Shown piece after piece: positions 17,078 through 26,220 of a stretch of 64,000 nucleotides of DNA; position 1 is the stretch's first letter; every line of letters starts with the position of its first letter. This stretch comes from Adlercreutzia muris (lineage in GTDB: Bacteria > Actinomycetota > Coriobacteriia > Coriobacteriales > Eggerthellaceae), in assembly GCF_008831045.1 (NCBI RefSeq), contig NZ_WAJS01000005.1, forward strand, positions 1 to 64,000, in the 5' to 3' direction. The notes below the pieces were generated by a model that ran no database searches, was not told the DNA's origin, and was given only the letters and a program-made list of their open reading frames with translations. The translations under genes and the position numbers were made by a program.

Positions 17078-17437
17078 ATGGACAGAATGCTCAAAGTGCT
17101 TGTAGGGATACTGCTCTTTCTCGTGATCGCCATAGCGCTCTTCTTTGTGCCCCTTCATCTGGACGGGAGATTTCGCCCGAGCGGCTTCGAGATGCTCATG
17201 GCTCGAAATGACGCGGGCGTGGTGGTTTCCCGGTTCAAGGAGTTGCGCTCCTCCGCTCTCCTCGAGCTCAACCAGTCCGAATGGGGGCAGTCCTACGCAC
17301 TGGGCGGGGAGAGGTCGGTCTGCGACCTTCTCGCCGATACGGCCTCGTCTCGGATACCTGCGGAGGTCTGGGCAGCGGTGGAGGGAGCCGTTCGGTTTTC
17401 CGATCCGGATGTACGCATTCCTATTAGCTTGCTTTAG
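17078..17437 (+). CDS. Small membrane-anchored protein of unknown function
   Basis: A 119-residue protein with one N-terminal membrane span (residues 6-25, LKVLVGILLFLVIAIALFFV) and an outward-facing remainder. The C-terminus, IPAEVWAAVEGAVRFSDPD, resembles the C-terminal signature of the lipoproteins at 14648 (VPDELAAVLGQLDFSDPSD) and 1343. The three may be variants of one envelope family, though this match is short. AGGAGG precedes the ATG at good spacing. It lies between the ISLre2 remnant and secDF and appears to be monocistronic. Confidence 0.6.
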   Translation: MDRMLKVLVGILLFLVIAIALFFVPLHLDGRFRPSGFEMLMARNDAGVVVSRFKELRSSALLELNQSEWGQSYALGGERSVCDLLADTASSRIPAEVWAAVEGAVRFSDPDVRIPISLL

Positions 17438-17705
17438 GGGCATAGGCGCGGCTGCGGCTTGAGAAGATTTCGCTGGGCCGCTAGGGCGGGGCGGGCTGTC
17501 GGGCGGCGGGTGCTCGGACTGCGGTCGGGCGGTCCCGTTGCGGCTGCGACAGGGCAGGGAGGCAGGGGAGGGGGAAATAGCGGCTGTTCACGGTAGTTCT
17601 TTTGTGGCACAATAGGCAAGTTAACGTGAATGCGCCGTGCTCAGGGAGGATGCGGCGCCGTTCGCTGAGAAGAGATTCGCGATACGGAAAGAAAAGGCAA
17701 GTCCC

Positions 17706-20393
17706 ATGGCACTGGAACGCAATGTCAAGAAGAAGCCGGCGCGCACGCACGATCGTCGCAACATCTGGCTGCTCATTCTCACCACGCTGCTCGTCGTTGT
17801 ATCGGCGGTGCTGTTCACGCCGCCCAACGAGAAGATCAACCAGGGTCTCGATATTCAGGGTGGCCTGTCCGTGGTGCTGACGGCGAAGTCCACCGACGGC
17901 GAGCCGGTCACGCCCGAGGACATGGAGAAGTCCCGCGCCATCATCGAGAGCCGCGTGAACGCGCTCGGCGCGTCGGAGGCCACGGTGCAGGAGCAGGGAA
18001 CCGACCAGATCCTCGTGCAGATCCCGGGTCTGTCCGACACTGAGCAGGCCCTAGCCACCATCGGCCGCACGGGCTCGCTGGAGTTCGCCCGCCTGGATTC
18101 CTTCACCGACGAGGAAGTGAAGGAGGCCATCGAGAACGGCCAGTACGCCGGCGAGGGCACTGTGACCGACGAGTTCGGCAACGCCTTCCCCTCGGGCAAG
18201 ACCGAGCACCTGAAGGTGGATCCGGGCACCTACACGCCCATTGTCACCGGCGCCGACATCACCAACGTGACCGTAGGCCGTGCTTCGGAGACCTCGAGCG
18301 ACTACGCCGTGAACATCACCTTGAACAGCCAGGGCACCAAGGCCTTCGCCGAGGCCTCCCGCGAGTTGGTGGCCGACCACGGCCTCATCGTCATCATCCT
18401 GGACGGCGAGGTGCAGTCGGCCCCGGCCGTGCAGTCCGAGATTCCCAACGGCGAGGTGTCCATCACCGGCAACTACACCCTGGACGAGGCCAAGAACCTC
18501 CAGACCATCCTGGAATCCGGCTCGCTGCCCGTGTCCTTCGAGTACGCCCAGTCCCAGGTGGTCGGCCCCACCCTCGGCCAAGATGCGCTGGTCTCCGGTG
18601 TCGTCGTGGCCCTGATCGGCCTGGCGCTGGTCATGCTGTACCTGCTGTTCTTCTACAAGGGCCTCGGCCTCATCACCGCCGCGGCCATGGCCGTGTTCGC
18701 CGTGCTCTACCTGGGCATTCTGGCCGCCCTGTCTGCCTTCGGCCTGTTCAGCCTGTCGCTGGCCGGCATCGCCGGTATCGTGCTCACCATCGGCATGGCC
18801 GCCGACTCCTCCATCCTCACGGTGGAGCGTTTCCGCGAGGAGATTCGCATGGGCCGTTCGGTGAAGGCCGCCTCGCTCACCGGTGTGAAGCATGCCATCC
18901 TCACCTCCATCGACGCCGACCTGGTGACCATGGTCTCGGCGCTGTGCCTGTTCTTCCTGGCCGCCTCGTCGGTCAAGGGCTTCGGCATGACGCTGGCGCT
19001 CGGCATCATCTGCGACATCGTGATGATGGTCATTTTCAAGGCGCCGCTCATCCGCCTGCTGGCCCCGAAGGTCATCGCCCGCCACCCCGGCTTCTGGGGC
19101 ATCAAGGACTCCATCGATGCCTCCAAGGGCTATGCTGAGCTGGCCGCGGCCGAGGGCACCTCTGAGCGCGAGGCCGAGATCGGAAGCCAGATGAACGCCG
19201 CCGAGACCCGTACCATTGTGGAAGAGGACGACCCGGCCGATGCCTCCCAGACGGTGAGGGCCGTGCGCAAGATCCGCGGCCGCTTTATCAAGCACGACAT
19301 CAACTTCCTCGGCTACCGCAAGATCTTCCTGACCGCCGCCGCCATCGCCATGGCCCTGTGCTTCGTCGTGGTGGGCGTGCGCGGCCTGAACTTCGGCATC
19401 GAGTTCGTGGGTGGCACCTCGGTGGCCTTCCATGGCACCGGCGACGTGACCATCGAGCAGATGCGCGACGCCTTCGACGAGGCCGGCGAGCCCGACGCGG
19501 TCATCCAGACTACCGAAACGGGCGGCGAGCCCGGCTTCCTCGTGCGCACTACCACCACCTCGGCCGAGGATGCCACCACTCGTGCCAATCAGGTGGCCGA
19601 CAAGCTCGGCCTTGAGTCCGGCGACTTCGAGGTGACCACCATCGGCCCGGACTGGGGCGCCAGCGTCATCCAGAGCTCGGTCATCGCGTTTCTCGTGTCC
19701 ATCTTGCTCATCATCGTCTACATCGCCATCCGCTTCGAGTACAAGATGGGCGTCATGGCCATTGTGGCGCTGCTGCACGACCTCATCCTGGTGGTGGGCA
19801 TCTACGCGCTCGTGGGCCGGGAAGTGAATCCGAACACCATCGCGGCCCTGCTGACCATCCTGGGCTACTCGCTCTACGACACCGTGGTCGTGTTCCATCG
19901 CATCAACGACAACATGAAGGGCGAGGACATCCGCTGCACCTTCATGACCATGGCCAACCACTCCATGAACCAGGTGTTCATTCGCACCATCAACACGACG
20001 CTCACTTCGTTCATCCCCGTGTTCGCCATGCTCTTGTTCGGCGGCGAGACCCTGAAGGACTTCGCCTTCGCCATGGCCATCGGCCTCATCGCCGGCTCCT
20101 ACTCGTCCATCGCCATCGCCTGCCCGTTGTATTGTATGTGGAAGACCCGCGAGCCGAAGTTCGCGAAGCTGCAGAAGAAGTACGGCACCGAGATCGGCCG
20201 CTTCGAGTTCGATCACTCGGCCTCCACGGGCATCGCCCAGGTGCCCCTGGCGCGCTTGGAGGCCCAGCGCGCCGAGGTTTCTGCGGCCGAGACTGTCGGC
20301 GAGGGGGCCCCGACGGGCAAGCACGCCGTCCTGGCCAAGCCGAAGTCGACGAGCAACAAGAAGAAAAAGCACCGTCACGGACGGGCCCAATAG
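17706..20393 (+). CDS. secDF: Fused protein translocase subunit SecDF
   Basis: An 895-residue RND-type membrane protein that uses proton flow to help pull Sec substrates across the membrane. The SecD half holds the first span (residues ~18-38), the periplasmic-type P1 region beginning LGLDIQGGLSVVL-like (here GLDIQGGLSVVLTAK), and spans from about 280 on with GIVLTIGMAADSSILTVERFREE. A ~90-residue acidic linker leads to the SecF half: NFGIEFVGGTSVAFHG, then ILGYSLYDTVVVFHRIND. The C-terminal ~70 residues are basic (KKKKHRHGR). I chose the ATG at 17706; the longer frame begins within the promoter region. A CACAAT-like -10 near 17606 may drive it. No yajC or tgt sits beside it. Confidence 0.95.
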   Translation: MALERNVKKKPARTHDRRNIWLLILTTLLVVVSAVLFTPPNEKINQGLDIQGGLSVVLTAKSTDGEPVTPEDMEKSRAIIESRVNALGASEATVQEQGTDQILVQIPGLSDTEQALATIGRTGSLEFARLDSFTDEEVKEAIENGQYAGEGTVTDEFGNAFPSGKTEHLKVDPGTYTPIVTGADITNVTVGRASETSSDYAVNITLNSQGTKAFAEASRELVADHGLIVIILDGEVQSAPAVQSEIPNGEVSITGNYTLDEAKNLQTILESGSLPVSFEYAQSQVVGPTLGQDALVSGVVVALIGLALVMLYLLFFYKGLGLITAAAMAVFAVLYLGILAALSAFGLFSLSLAGIAGIVLTIGMAADSSILTVERFREEIRMGRSVKAASLTGVKHAILTSIDADLVTMVSALCLFFLAASSVKGFGMTLALGIICDIVMMVIFKAPLIRLLAPKVIARHPGFWGIKDSIDASKGYAELAAAEGTSEREAEIGSQMNAAETRTIVEEDDPADASQTVRAVRKIRGRFIKHDINFLGYRKIFLTAAAIAMALCFVVVGVRGLNFGIEFVGGTSVAFHGTGDVTIEQMRDAFDEAGEPDAVIQTTETGGEPGFLVRTTTTSAEDATTRANQVADKLGLESGDFEVTTIGPDWGASVIQSSVIAFLVSILLIIVYIAIRFEYKMGVMAIVALLHDLILVVGIYALVGREVNPNTIAALLTILGYSLYDTVVVFHRINDNMKGEDIRCTFMTMANHSMNQVFIRTINTTLTSFIPVFAMLLFGGETLKDFAFAMAIGLIAGSYSSIAIACPLYCMWKTREPKFAKLQKKYGTEIGRFEFDHSASTGIAQVPLARLEAQRAEVSAAETVGEGAPTGKHAVLAKPKSTSNKKKKHRHGRAQ

Positions 20394-20428
20394 CGGCTCC
20401 GGCCGGCGGCGAGTTACAAGGAGATTCT

Positions 20429-20752
20429 ATGGTACGCGAAGGTTCTGCCCCCAATTTCTGCCCGCCAACCGAGGAGGGCGTCACCATCACCCTGGTGGAC
20501 GAGAAGGGCGAGCGGGTCGAGCTGGAGTTCCTCGGCCTGGTGCTGAAGGGCGAAAGCTCGTTCGGGTTCTTCTTCCCCATCGACGACGAGCATCCGGCCA
20601 CCTCTTCAGGCGAGGTCGTGGTGCTGGAGGTGACCGAGGTGGACGAGGAGGGCCAGCCGGTCTCCTTCGAGCTGGTGGACGACGAGGTCATCGCCGCCGA
20701 GGCCTACGCCGACTTCCAGGAAGCCGCCAAGGACCTCTACGACTTCGCCTAG
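20429..20752 (+). CDS. DUF1292-type protein
   Basis: A 107-residue acidic protein matching the small DUF1292 family: VTITLVDEKGERVELEFLGLVLKGES, then a GEVVVLEVTEVDEEGQPVSFELVDDE block. Its function is unknown; in Firmicutes relatives sit beside ruvX and alaS. Here it follows secDF by 35 bases, with AAGGAG before the ATG, so it may share secDF's transcript. Confidence 0.75.
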   Translation: MVREGSAPNFCPPTEEGVTITLVDEKGERVELEFLGLVLKGESSFGFFFPIDDEHPATSSGEVVVLEVTEVDEEGQPVSFELVDDEVIAAEAYADFQEAAKDLYDFA

Positions 20753-20779
20753 GCTCGCTGCCTTGGCATCCCGTCTCCC

Positions 20780-21004
20780 ATGATTCTCGTCACCGATCCC
20801 GATCACGGGCTGACCCTGCGCGAGCAGCAGATCCTCTACTACATCGCTGGCGGTCTCTCGAACAAGGAGATCGCCGGGCGCCTGACGCTGTCCGAGCAGA
20901 CGGTGAAGGCCCATCTGTCCCACATGACGGCCAAATCGGGCCGCGCCAACCGCGCGGCGCTCGTGACCTACGGCTTCGAGACCGGCATCTTGCGGCGCTG
21001 CTAG
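20780..21004 (+). CDS. Stand-alone LuxR-type DNA-binding domain
   Basis: A 74-residue protein that is little more than a LuxR/GerE helix-turn-helix (LTLREQQILYYIAGGLSNKEIAGRLTLSEQTVKAHLSHM). No receiver or membrane sensor domain is encoded in frame upstream. Very short proteins of this type can act as simple DNA-binding regulators; a remnant of a longer regulator is the alternative. No good ribosome-binding site precedes the ATG. It ends about 185 bases before the HemX-like gene and might regulate that cluster. Confidence 0.7.
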   Translation: MILVTDPDHGLTLREQQILYYIAGGLSNKEIAGRLTLSEQTVKAHLSHMTAKSGRANRAALVTYGFETGILRRC

Positions 21005-21187
21005 GAGGGAGCGCGGCGCGGCTGTTCGAGCCCGCTGCCCGCAGCGCCTGTGCAGCCGTCGCGTCGGGCGGCTCATCGGCCGCGCCGCGCGCCCAAACGG
21101 CGCCATGTAGCCCGTTTGGGCGATACCGGGCGGCGCCCCTTTCGCTATGATGGGGATGTTACGAGAGAGGACGAGCCCGCAAGCCCC

Positions 21188-22021
21188 ATGTTCCTGTTCT
21201 ACTTGGAAATAGTCTGCGTACTGGCCTACGGCGCGGCGAGCGCCCTGGCGGCCCACGGCATCCTGCGCGAGCGGGAGGGCAGCGCACGGGCGGCCAGGGC
21301 GCTCTTCTTCGCGGCCGTGGCATTGCACTCCGCCGTGATCGGCATCGAGTCCACCACCACCTCCGGCACGCTGCTGTCGGGACCGAACATCATCATGCTG
21401 GCTGCCTGGGTTCTCGCCGTGGTGACGGCGGTGGGGCTGGTCGTCACAAGACGCGGCCTCGGCTTTGCGCTCATTGTGGGGCCGGTGGCGGCGCTGCTCA
21501 TCGTGGCCTCCCAGTGGCTGAAGATCCTCGATCCGGTGAGCGCCGACAACATGGCTCTCTACCAGTGGCCCCTGCTCGTGCCCCATATCGTGCTCGTGTT
21601 CGCGGCCTGCGCCTGTTTCGCGGTGAGCGCGGCGGCCTCGGGGCTTCTGCTGTACCAACGCCGCCTTATGGCGCGTCGATCCGCCAAGTTGTTCTCGCTC
21701 GATACGCCGGCCCTCGATACCCTGGCCACCATCGCCCGCGCTGCGGCCCTTGCGGGGCTCGTGGTGTTCGTTGGGGCCATGCTCATCGGATTCACCCATA
21801 TGGTGGCGCTCTCGGCGGCCATGACCCACTTCCACTGCCAGGGAAGCGTGGGCTACCTCTGGCCGCGTATTGTCTTGTCTCTTCTCGTGTCGGCGGTGTG
21901 GAGCCTCTATGCCGTCTTCTCCTTCCTCGCGCCCTGCGCGGTGGGCACCCGCACCCGAGCCCTCCTCTCCATCGGCGGCTTTGCGGCTATGCTCGCGCTG
22001 ATCGCCGTTTCGGCTGGGTGA
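21188..22021 (+). CDS. CcsA/HemX-like integral membrane protein
   Basis: A 277-residue protein with about eight hydrophobic segments and the layout of the CcsA/CcmC/HemX family. Some members move or hold haem for cytochrome c assembly; HemX regulates the amount of HemA in Bacillus. It lacks the WWD haem-handling motif I would expect of CcsA, so HemX-like is the better description. It is followed four bases later by a HemA-like gene, the same pairing as hemA-hemX in Bacillus. A TATGAT -10-like element lies near 21146. The longer frame from 21050 starts in the intergenic region and was rejected. Confidence 0.75.
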   Translation: MFLFYLEIVCVLAYGAASALAAHGILREREGSARAARALFFAAVALHSAVIGIESTTTSGTLLSGPNIIMLAAWVLAVVTAVGLVVTRRGLGFALIVGPVAALLIVASQWLKILDPVSADNMALYQWPLLVPHIVLVFAACACFAVSAAASGLLLYQRRLMARRSAKLFSLDTPALDTLATIARAAALAGLVVFVGAMLIGFTHMVALSAAMTHFHCQGSVGYLWPRIVLSLLVSAVWSLYAVFSFLAPCAVGTRTRALLSIGGFAAMLALIAVSAG

Positions 22022-22025
22022 CGCC

Positions 22026-23024
22026 ATGACGCTCGTCATGGTCGGTGTCAACCCGCGCAGGGCGCCCTTCCTTCCCTTGTCCGCATCCCTTGCCGGGGAG
22101 GGCGCCCTGGGCGCCGTGCTGACGGTGCTTGCCGGGCACTGGAGCGTGGCTGAGGCGCTCGTGCTGGCGACGGGGGAGCGCTTCGAGGTGTACGCCGTCG
22201 TGGAGGACGGCGTGGATTCCTACGATCTTGTCTTGGGGCTGCTCGACAGTGCGGCGAATGCGGGGGCTGATCTGGCCGCCCACGGCTACTTTGCCGAGGG
22301 CGCCGATGCGGCGGCCCACCTGTTCGCCGCGGTGGCCGCCATCGACGAGTTTGCGGCCGCTGATGAGGATATGGCCGCGGCCTGGTGCGCTGGGGTTGCC
22401 CCGGCTCGGGCGCGGGGCTCCTTTGGGCCGCGGCTCGAGGCGCTCGGCGATGCGGCCCGCGCCCTTGCGGCCCGATTGGCCGTGGCAGACGGCGCGGAAA
22501 CGGCCGATGCACTCGGCGCGACCGTGGCCGAGCTGGCGCGGCGCGTGTTCGACCACCTTGACCGGCGGCAGGTGCTCGCCGTGGGCGATGACGGGCTTGT
22601 GGCCGCCGCGGTGGCCGCTCTTGCCCAGGCCGGCGTCGGGCGCTTCTCCTTCGTCGGCGCAGCTCCCGCCCCGCACGGGGCCGCGCAGGCCTCGCCGGTC
22701 GTTTCCGCCGAGGCGCTGCCCGTGGCCCTCGGCAACGCCGACATCGTCGTGGCCGCACCCGGCGCGGTGCCCTTGCTCGACAAGCGAGCCGTGAGAGCGG
22801 CCATGCGCAGCCGCCGCGGCCGTGCGATGCTGCTCGTCGACGTGTCGGCGGGGCATGCGGCCATCGATAGCCGCGTGGCATCCATCGACGACGCGTTCCT
22901 CTACACCCGCGATGACCTGGTCCGGCTCACCCAGGACGCACCCTGGTCCCAAGCCGGCCGTACTGCCCAGCGTCGGGCCGCCGTGGCCGAGGCGGTTCGC
23001 GATTTCTCCTACCAGTTAGCCTGA
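22026..23024 (+). CDS. Glutamyl-tRNA reductase (HemA)-like protein lacking the catalytic cysteine
   Basis: A 332-residue protein that aligns along the HemA fold. The N-terminal catalytic domain begins MTLVMVGVNPRRAPF. The active-site segment is LVLATGERFEVY where true HemA has a TCNR-type motif. A NAD(P)-type Rossmann region follows (RQVLAVGDDGLVAAAVAALAQAG). Near the C-terminus is the family's GRAMLLVDVSAGHAAIDSRVASIDDAFLYTRDDL. The catalytic Cys (C50 in the usual numbering) is G50, and the GExQIxxQ motif is lost (ADEDMAAAW). It is also shorter than HemA (~420), lacking most of the dimerisation helix. It cannot be a normal tRNA reductase. A structural, regulatory or substrate-binding role with the HemX-like neighbour is inferred. 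Confidence 0.75.
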   Translation: MTLVMVGVNPRRAPFLPLSASLAGEGALGAVLTVLAGHWSVAEALVLATGERFEVYAVVEDGVDSYDLVLGLLDSAANAGADLAAHGYFAEGADAAAHLFAAVAAIDEFAAADEDMAAAWCAGVAPARARGSFGPRLEALGDAARALAARLAVADGAETADALGATVAELARRVFDHLDRRQVLAVGDDGLVAAAVAALAQAGVGRFSFVGAAPAPHGAAQASPVVSAEALPVALGNADIVVAAPGAVPLLDKRAVRAAMRSRRGRAMLLVDVSAGHAAIDSRVASIDDAFLYTRDDLVRLTQDAPWSQAGRTAQRRAAVAEAVRDFSYQLA

Positions 23025-23144
23025 ACCTACTTTTGTTGCGTCCAACCTAGGCCGTTCAGGTGATGCCCGGCCGGCGCCTTCGCGGCTATGCTCTTCCTAT
23101 GCTCGAGAAGCATGCAGTGAGACCATAGGAAAGGGGAGAATCCC

Positions 23145-24149
23145 ATGATCGTATCGTGGATGACCACGAACCAGTGCAACCTGAAGTGCGTGCACTGCTA
23201 CCAAGATGCCGAGGAGGCCACGGATCGCGAGCTTTCCACCGACGAGGCGAAGAAGATGATCGACGAGATCGCCAAGGCCGGTTTCAAAATCATGATCTTC
23301 TCCGGCGGCGAGCCGCTTCTGCGCCCCGACATCTACGAGCTGGTGGCCCACGCGGCTTCCTGCGGGCTGCGTCCGGTGTTCGGCACCAACGGCACGCTCA
23401 TCACCGATGAAGTGGCCCAGAAGCTGAAGGAGGCCGGCGCCTGCGCCATGGGCATCTCCGTGGACAGTCTCGTGCCCGAGAAGCACGACAAGTTCCGCGG
23501 CCTGGCCAACGCCTACGAGCTCACCCGTGCCGGCATCGAGGCCTGCAAGCGCGCGGGCCTGCCCTTCCAGCTGCACACTACCGTGGTGGACTGGAATCGC
23601 GACGAGGTGTGCGCCATCACCGACTTCGCCGAAGAGATCGGCGCCATCGCCCACTACATCTTCTTCCTGATCCCCGTGGGCCGGGGCGAGTATATCCAGG
23701 AGACGAGTCTGGAGGTGCTTGAGAACGAGGCGCTTTTGCGCGACATCATGCGGAAGTCGGCGGAAGTGTCCATCGACGTGAAGCCTACTTGCGCCCCGCA
23801 GTTCACCCGCGTGGCCAAGCAGCTCGGTATCGACACGCGCTTTACCCGCGGCTGTTTGGCCGGGCTCACCTACTGCGTCGTGGGCAGCGAGGGCATCGTG
23901 CGCCCCTGCGCCTACATGACCGAGGAAGCCGGCGACGTGCGAATGCAGCCCTTCGACGAGATCTGGAAGACGAGCCCCGTCTTCGAGCGCCTGCGCACCC
24001 AGGCCTATTCCGGCGCCTGCGGCACGTGCGATTACAAGGACGGCTGCGGCGGCTGCCGGGCGCGAGCCGCCTACTACCACGACGGCGACATCCTGGCCCA
24101 GGATGACTACTGCGCCCACGGCCAGAAGCTGGAAGAAGAGGAGAACTAG
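23145..24149 (+). CDS. Radical SAM/SPASM protein of the AhbC/AhbD-NirJ type
   Basis: A 334-residue radical SAM enzyme. The [4Fe-4S] motif is TNQCNLKCVHCY (C11, C15, C18), followed by the SAM-binding MIFSGGEPLLRPD. The C-terminal SPASM-type domain carries auxiliary-cluster cysteines (CLAGLTYC, PCAYM, GACGTCDYKDGCGGCR, DDYC). The opening and the IFSGGEPLLRP block resemble the tetrapyrrole-modifying NirJ/Ahb group, which removes side chains from sirohaem-derived precursors on the way to haem or haem d1. Position after HemX- and HemA-like genes supports a tetrapyrrole role. The alternative is peptide-modifying SPASM chemistry, but no precursor peptide is seen nearby. Its stop is one base from the binding protein gene. 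Confidence 0.75.
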   Translation: MIVSWMTTNQCNLKCVHCYQDAEEATDRELSTDEAKKMIDEIAKAGFKIMIFSGGEPLLRPDIYELVAHAASCGLRPVFGTNGTLITDEVAQKLKEAGACAMGISVDSLVPEKHDKFRGLANAYELTRAGIEACKRAGLPFQLHTTVVDWNRDEVCAITDFAEEIGAIAHYIFFLIPVGRGEYIQETSLEVLENEALLRDIMRKSAEVSIDVKPTCAPQFTRVAKQLGIDTRFTRGCLAGLTYCVVGSEGIVRPCAYMTEEAGDVRMQPFDEIWKTSPVFERLRTQAYSGACGTCDYKDGCGGCRARAAYYHDGDILAQDDYCAHGQKLEEEEN

Positions 24150-24150
24150 C

Positions 24151-25182
24151 ATGAAGAGAATCGTCCTATGTGCCACCGCAGCGGCGCTCGCCCTGGCCCT
24201 GGTTGGGTGCGGCCAGCAGGAGGCCGCCGCTCCGGCTGCCGACAACACCGCCGCCCCGGAGCAGCAGGCTCCCGCATCCGATGCGGCCGGCGCCGATGAT
24301 GCCGTGCCCGGGCCGGTCACCTTCACCGATGATTTGGGCAACGAGGTGACCGTGGACAACCCCCAGCGCGTGGTGGCCTGCATGGGCAGCTTCGCGAATG
24401 CCTGGGAGCTCGCCGGCGGCACGCTCGTGGGTGTGTCCGACGACGCCCTTCAGGCGGCGGGCTGGACCATCGCGAGCCCCGATGTGGCCACGGTGGGCGA
24501 TTTCGCCAGCGTGAACCTGGAGGCTATCATCGCGCTTGACCCCGACTTCGTCATCATGACGAGCGGCACCGGCGGCCGCGGCGGCGATTCCAGCCAGGCC
24601 GACCTGCGCGACGCGCTCGTGGGCTCCGGGATTCCCGTGGCGTACTTTCAGGTGACCACGTTCGACGACTACCTGCGCCTCATGCGCACCTTCACCGACA
24701 TCACCGGCCGCGAGGATCTCTACGAGCAGAACGCGGCTGCGGTGGAGCAGGCCATCGATGACATCGTGGCTCAGGTGCCGGCCGAGAACCCGCCGACGGC
24801 GCTCGTGCTCACCACGTTCTCCGGCGGCACCCGCGTGCAGGCCCCCGAGACCCAGACCGGCGCCATGCTGGCCGACCTCGGCGTGAACAACCTGGCCGGC
24901 GAGAATCGCAGCCTCTTGAAGGACTTCAGCCTGGAAGCGGTTATCGAGATGGATCCCGACTTCATCTTCGTCATCCCCATGGGCGACGATGCCGAGGCGG
25001 CCATGCGCAACTTGGAGGAGGCCACGGCGGCCAACCCGGCCTGGTCCAGCCTGTCGGCGGTGCAGAACGGGCGCTACATCACCTTGGACCCGACCCTGTA
25101 CCTCTCCAAGCCCAACGCGCACTGGTCCGATGCCTACCAGGGGCTCTTCGACAGCCTCTACGGGCAGCCCGCGCGCGGTTAG
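24151..25182 (+). CDS. ABC importer substrate-binding lipoprotein (iron-complex/haem/cobalamin type)
   Basis: A 343-residue lipoprotein (lipobox LVGC, C20) of the FecB/BtuF cluster: VTFTDDLGNEVTVDNPQRVVACMGSFANAWELAG, then NLEAIIALDPDFVIM and a C-terminal lobe with AVIEMDPDFIFVIPMG. It captures a metal-chelate, haem or corrinoid outside the cell and passes it to the permease encoded next. The mature N-terminus is an Ala/Pro-rich linker. It starts one base after the radical SAM gene stop, and AAGAGGAG lies before the ATG. That tight coupling suggests the ligand is related to the radical SAM enzyme's tetrapyrrole; this is inference. Confidence 0.85.
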   Translation: MKRIVLCATAAALALALVGCGQQEAAAPAADNTAAPEQQAPASDAAGADDAVPGPVTFTDDLGNEVTVDNPQRVVACMGSFANAWELAGGTLVGVSDDALQAAGWTIASPDVATVGDFASVNLEAIIALDPDFVIMTSGTGGRGGDSSQADLRDALVGSGIPVAYFQVTTFDDYLRLMRTFTDITGREDLYEQNAAAVEQAIDDIVAQVPAENPPTALVLTTFSGGTRVQAPETQTGAMLADLGVNNLAGENRSLLKDFSLEAVIEMDPDFIFVIPMGDDAEAAMRNLEEATAANPAWSSLSAVQNGRYITLDPTLYLSKPNAHWSDAYQGLFDSLYGQPARG

Positions 25183-25221
25183 AGCGGCCCCTTCCCGTAA
25201 GATGACGAGGATGGCAGCCCT

Positions 25222-26220
25222 ATGAGCAACATTCCGAAGAACATTGTCGTCCTGGCTTCGACCGCCGTCCTGCTGGCGGTGGCCGCGGCCGCGGGCCTGA
25301 TGCTCGGCGCCTCCTCGGTGAGCCTGCCGGAGCTGGCGGCATGGGCGGCAGGCGCCGATGTGCCCGATACGGCCCGCAGCATTCTGGAGAACGTCCGCGT
25401 CCCGCGCGTTTTGGCGGCGCTGCTGGCCGGCGCGGCCCTCGCCACCTCCGGCGCGCTTATCCAGGCATCGCTCGACAACCCGCTTGCGAGCCCCAACGTC
25501 ATCGGCGTGAATTCCGGTGCGGGACTGTTCGTGCTGCTGGCCGCCTCCCTTGCGCCCGGGGCGCTGTGGCTCACGCCCCTCGCGGCTTTCGCCGGCGCTT
25601 TGGCAACGGCGCTCATCATCTTCGCGCTGTCACTCGGCGCGGGGGTCAGCCGACTGACCGTAGTGCTCGCCGGCATTGCCATCACCACCGTGTTCGGCGC
25701 CGGCATGAACACCATCCTCATCGTGGACCCCGATGCCTACGTCGGCTCGTCCACCTTCCTCGTGGGCGGCCTTTCCGGCGTGCTCATGCGCGACCTGGGC
25801 TGGCCGGCCGTCTATATCGCTGTGGGGCTTGCGGCGGCGCTCGCCGGCGCATCGAAGCTGAACATCCTGGCGCTCGGCGACGAGGCGGCCCACGGGCTCG
25901 GGCTCAATGTGAGCCGGTTGCGCCTCTCCATGCTCGCCGTGGCCGCGGTGCTCGCCGGCACCGCCGTCTCCTTCGCGGGACTGCTCGGCTTTGTGGGGCT
26001 TGTGGTGCCGCACCTGGTGCGCTTCTTCGTCGGCTGCGACAACCGGTGGGTGGTGCCGGTGTCCGCTCTGGCCGGAGCTGCCTTCGTCGTGGGGTGCGAT
26101 CTGCTCGCCCGCGTGCTGTTCGCCCCCTACGAGCTGCCCGTCGGCATTCTGATGGCGTTCATCGGAGGTCCTTTCTTCATCTACCTCATCTTGAAGAACA
26201 AAGGAGGCGGCCTTGACTGA
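25222..26220 (+). CDS. FecCD-family ABC importer permease
   Basis: A 332-residue membrane protein with about ten spans, of the BtuC/FecCD family. Signatures are VRVPRVLAALLAGAALATSGALIQASLDNPLASPNVIGVNSGAG and the cytoplasmic coupling region ALGDEAAHGLGLNVSRLRL. The late GFVGLVVPHLVRFFVGCDNRWVVP block is also present. It pairs as a homodimer with the ATPase encoded next, whose TTG start overlaps this gene's end by eight bases. The ligand is not readable from the permease. Confidence 0.9.
   Translation: MSNIPKNIVVLASTAVLLAVAAAAGLMLGASSVSLPELAAWAAGADVPDTARSILENVRVPRVLAALLAGAALATSGALIQASLDNPLASPNVIGVNSGAGLFVLLAASLAPGALWLTPLAAFAGALATALIIFALSLGAGVSRLTVVLAGIAITTVFGAGMNTILIVDPDAYVGSSTFLVGGLSGVLMRDLGWPAVYIAVGLAAALAGASKLNILALGDEAAHGLGLNVSRLRLSMLAVAAVLAGTAVSFAGLLGFVGLVVPHLVRFFVGCDNRWVVPVSALAGAAFVVGCDLLARVLFAPYELPVGILMAFIGGPFFIYLILKNKGGGLD

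Noticed and set aside
22026-23024. Calling this gene a functional hemA
   Set aside because: The catalytic cysteine is Gly and the GExQIxxQ motif is missing, so the enzyme activity is not supported.
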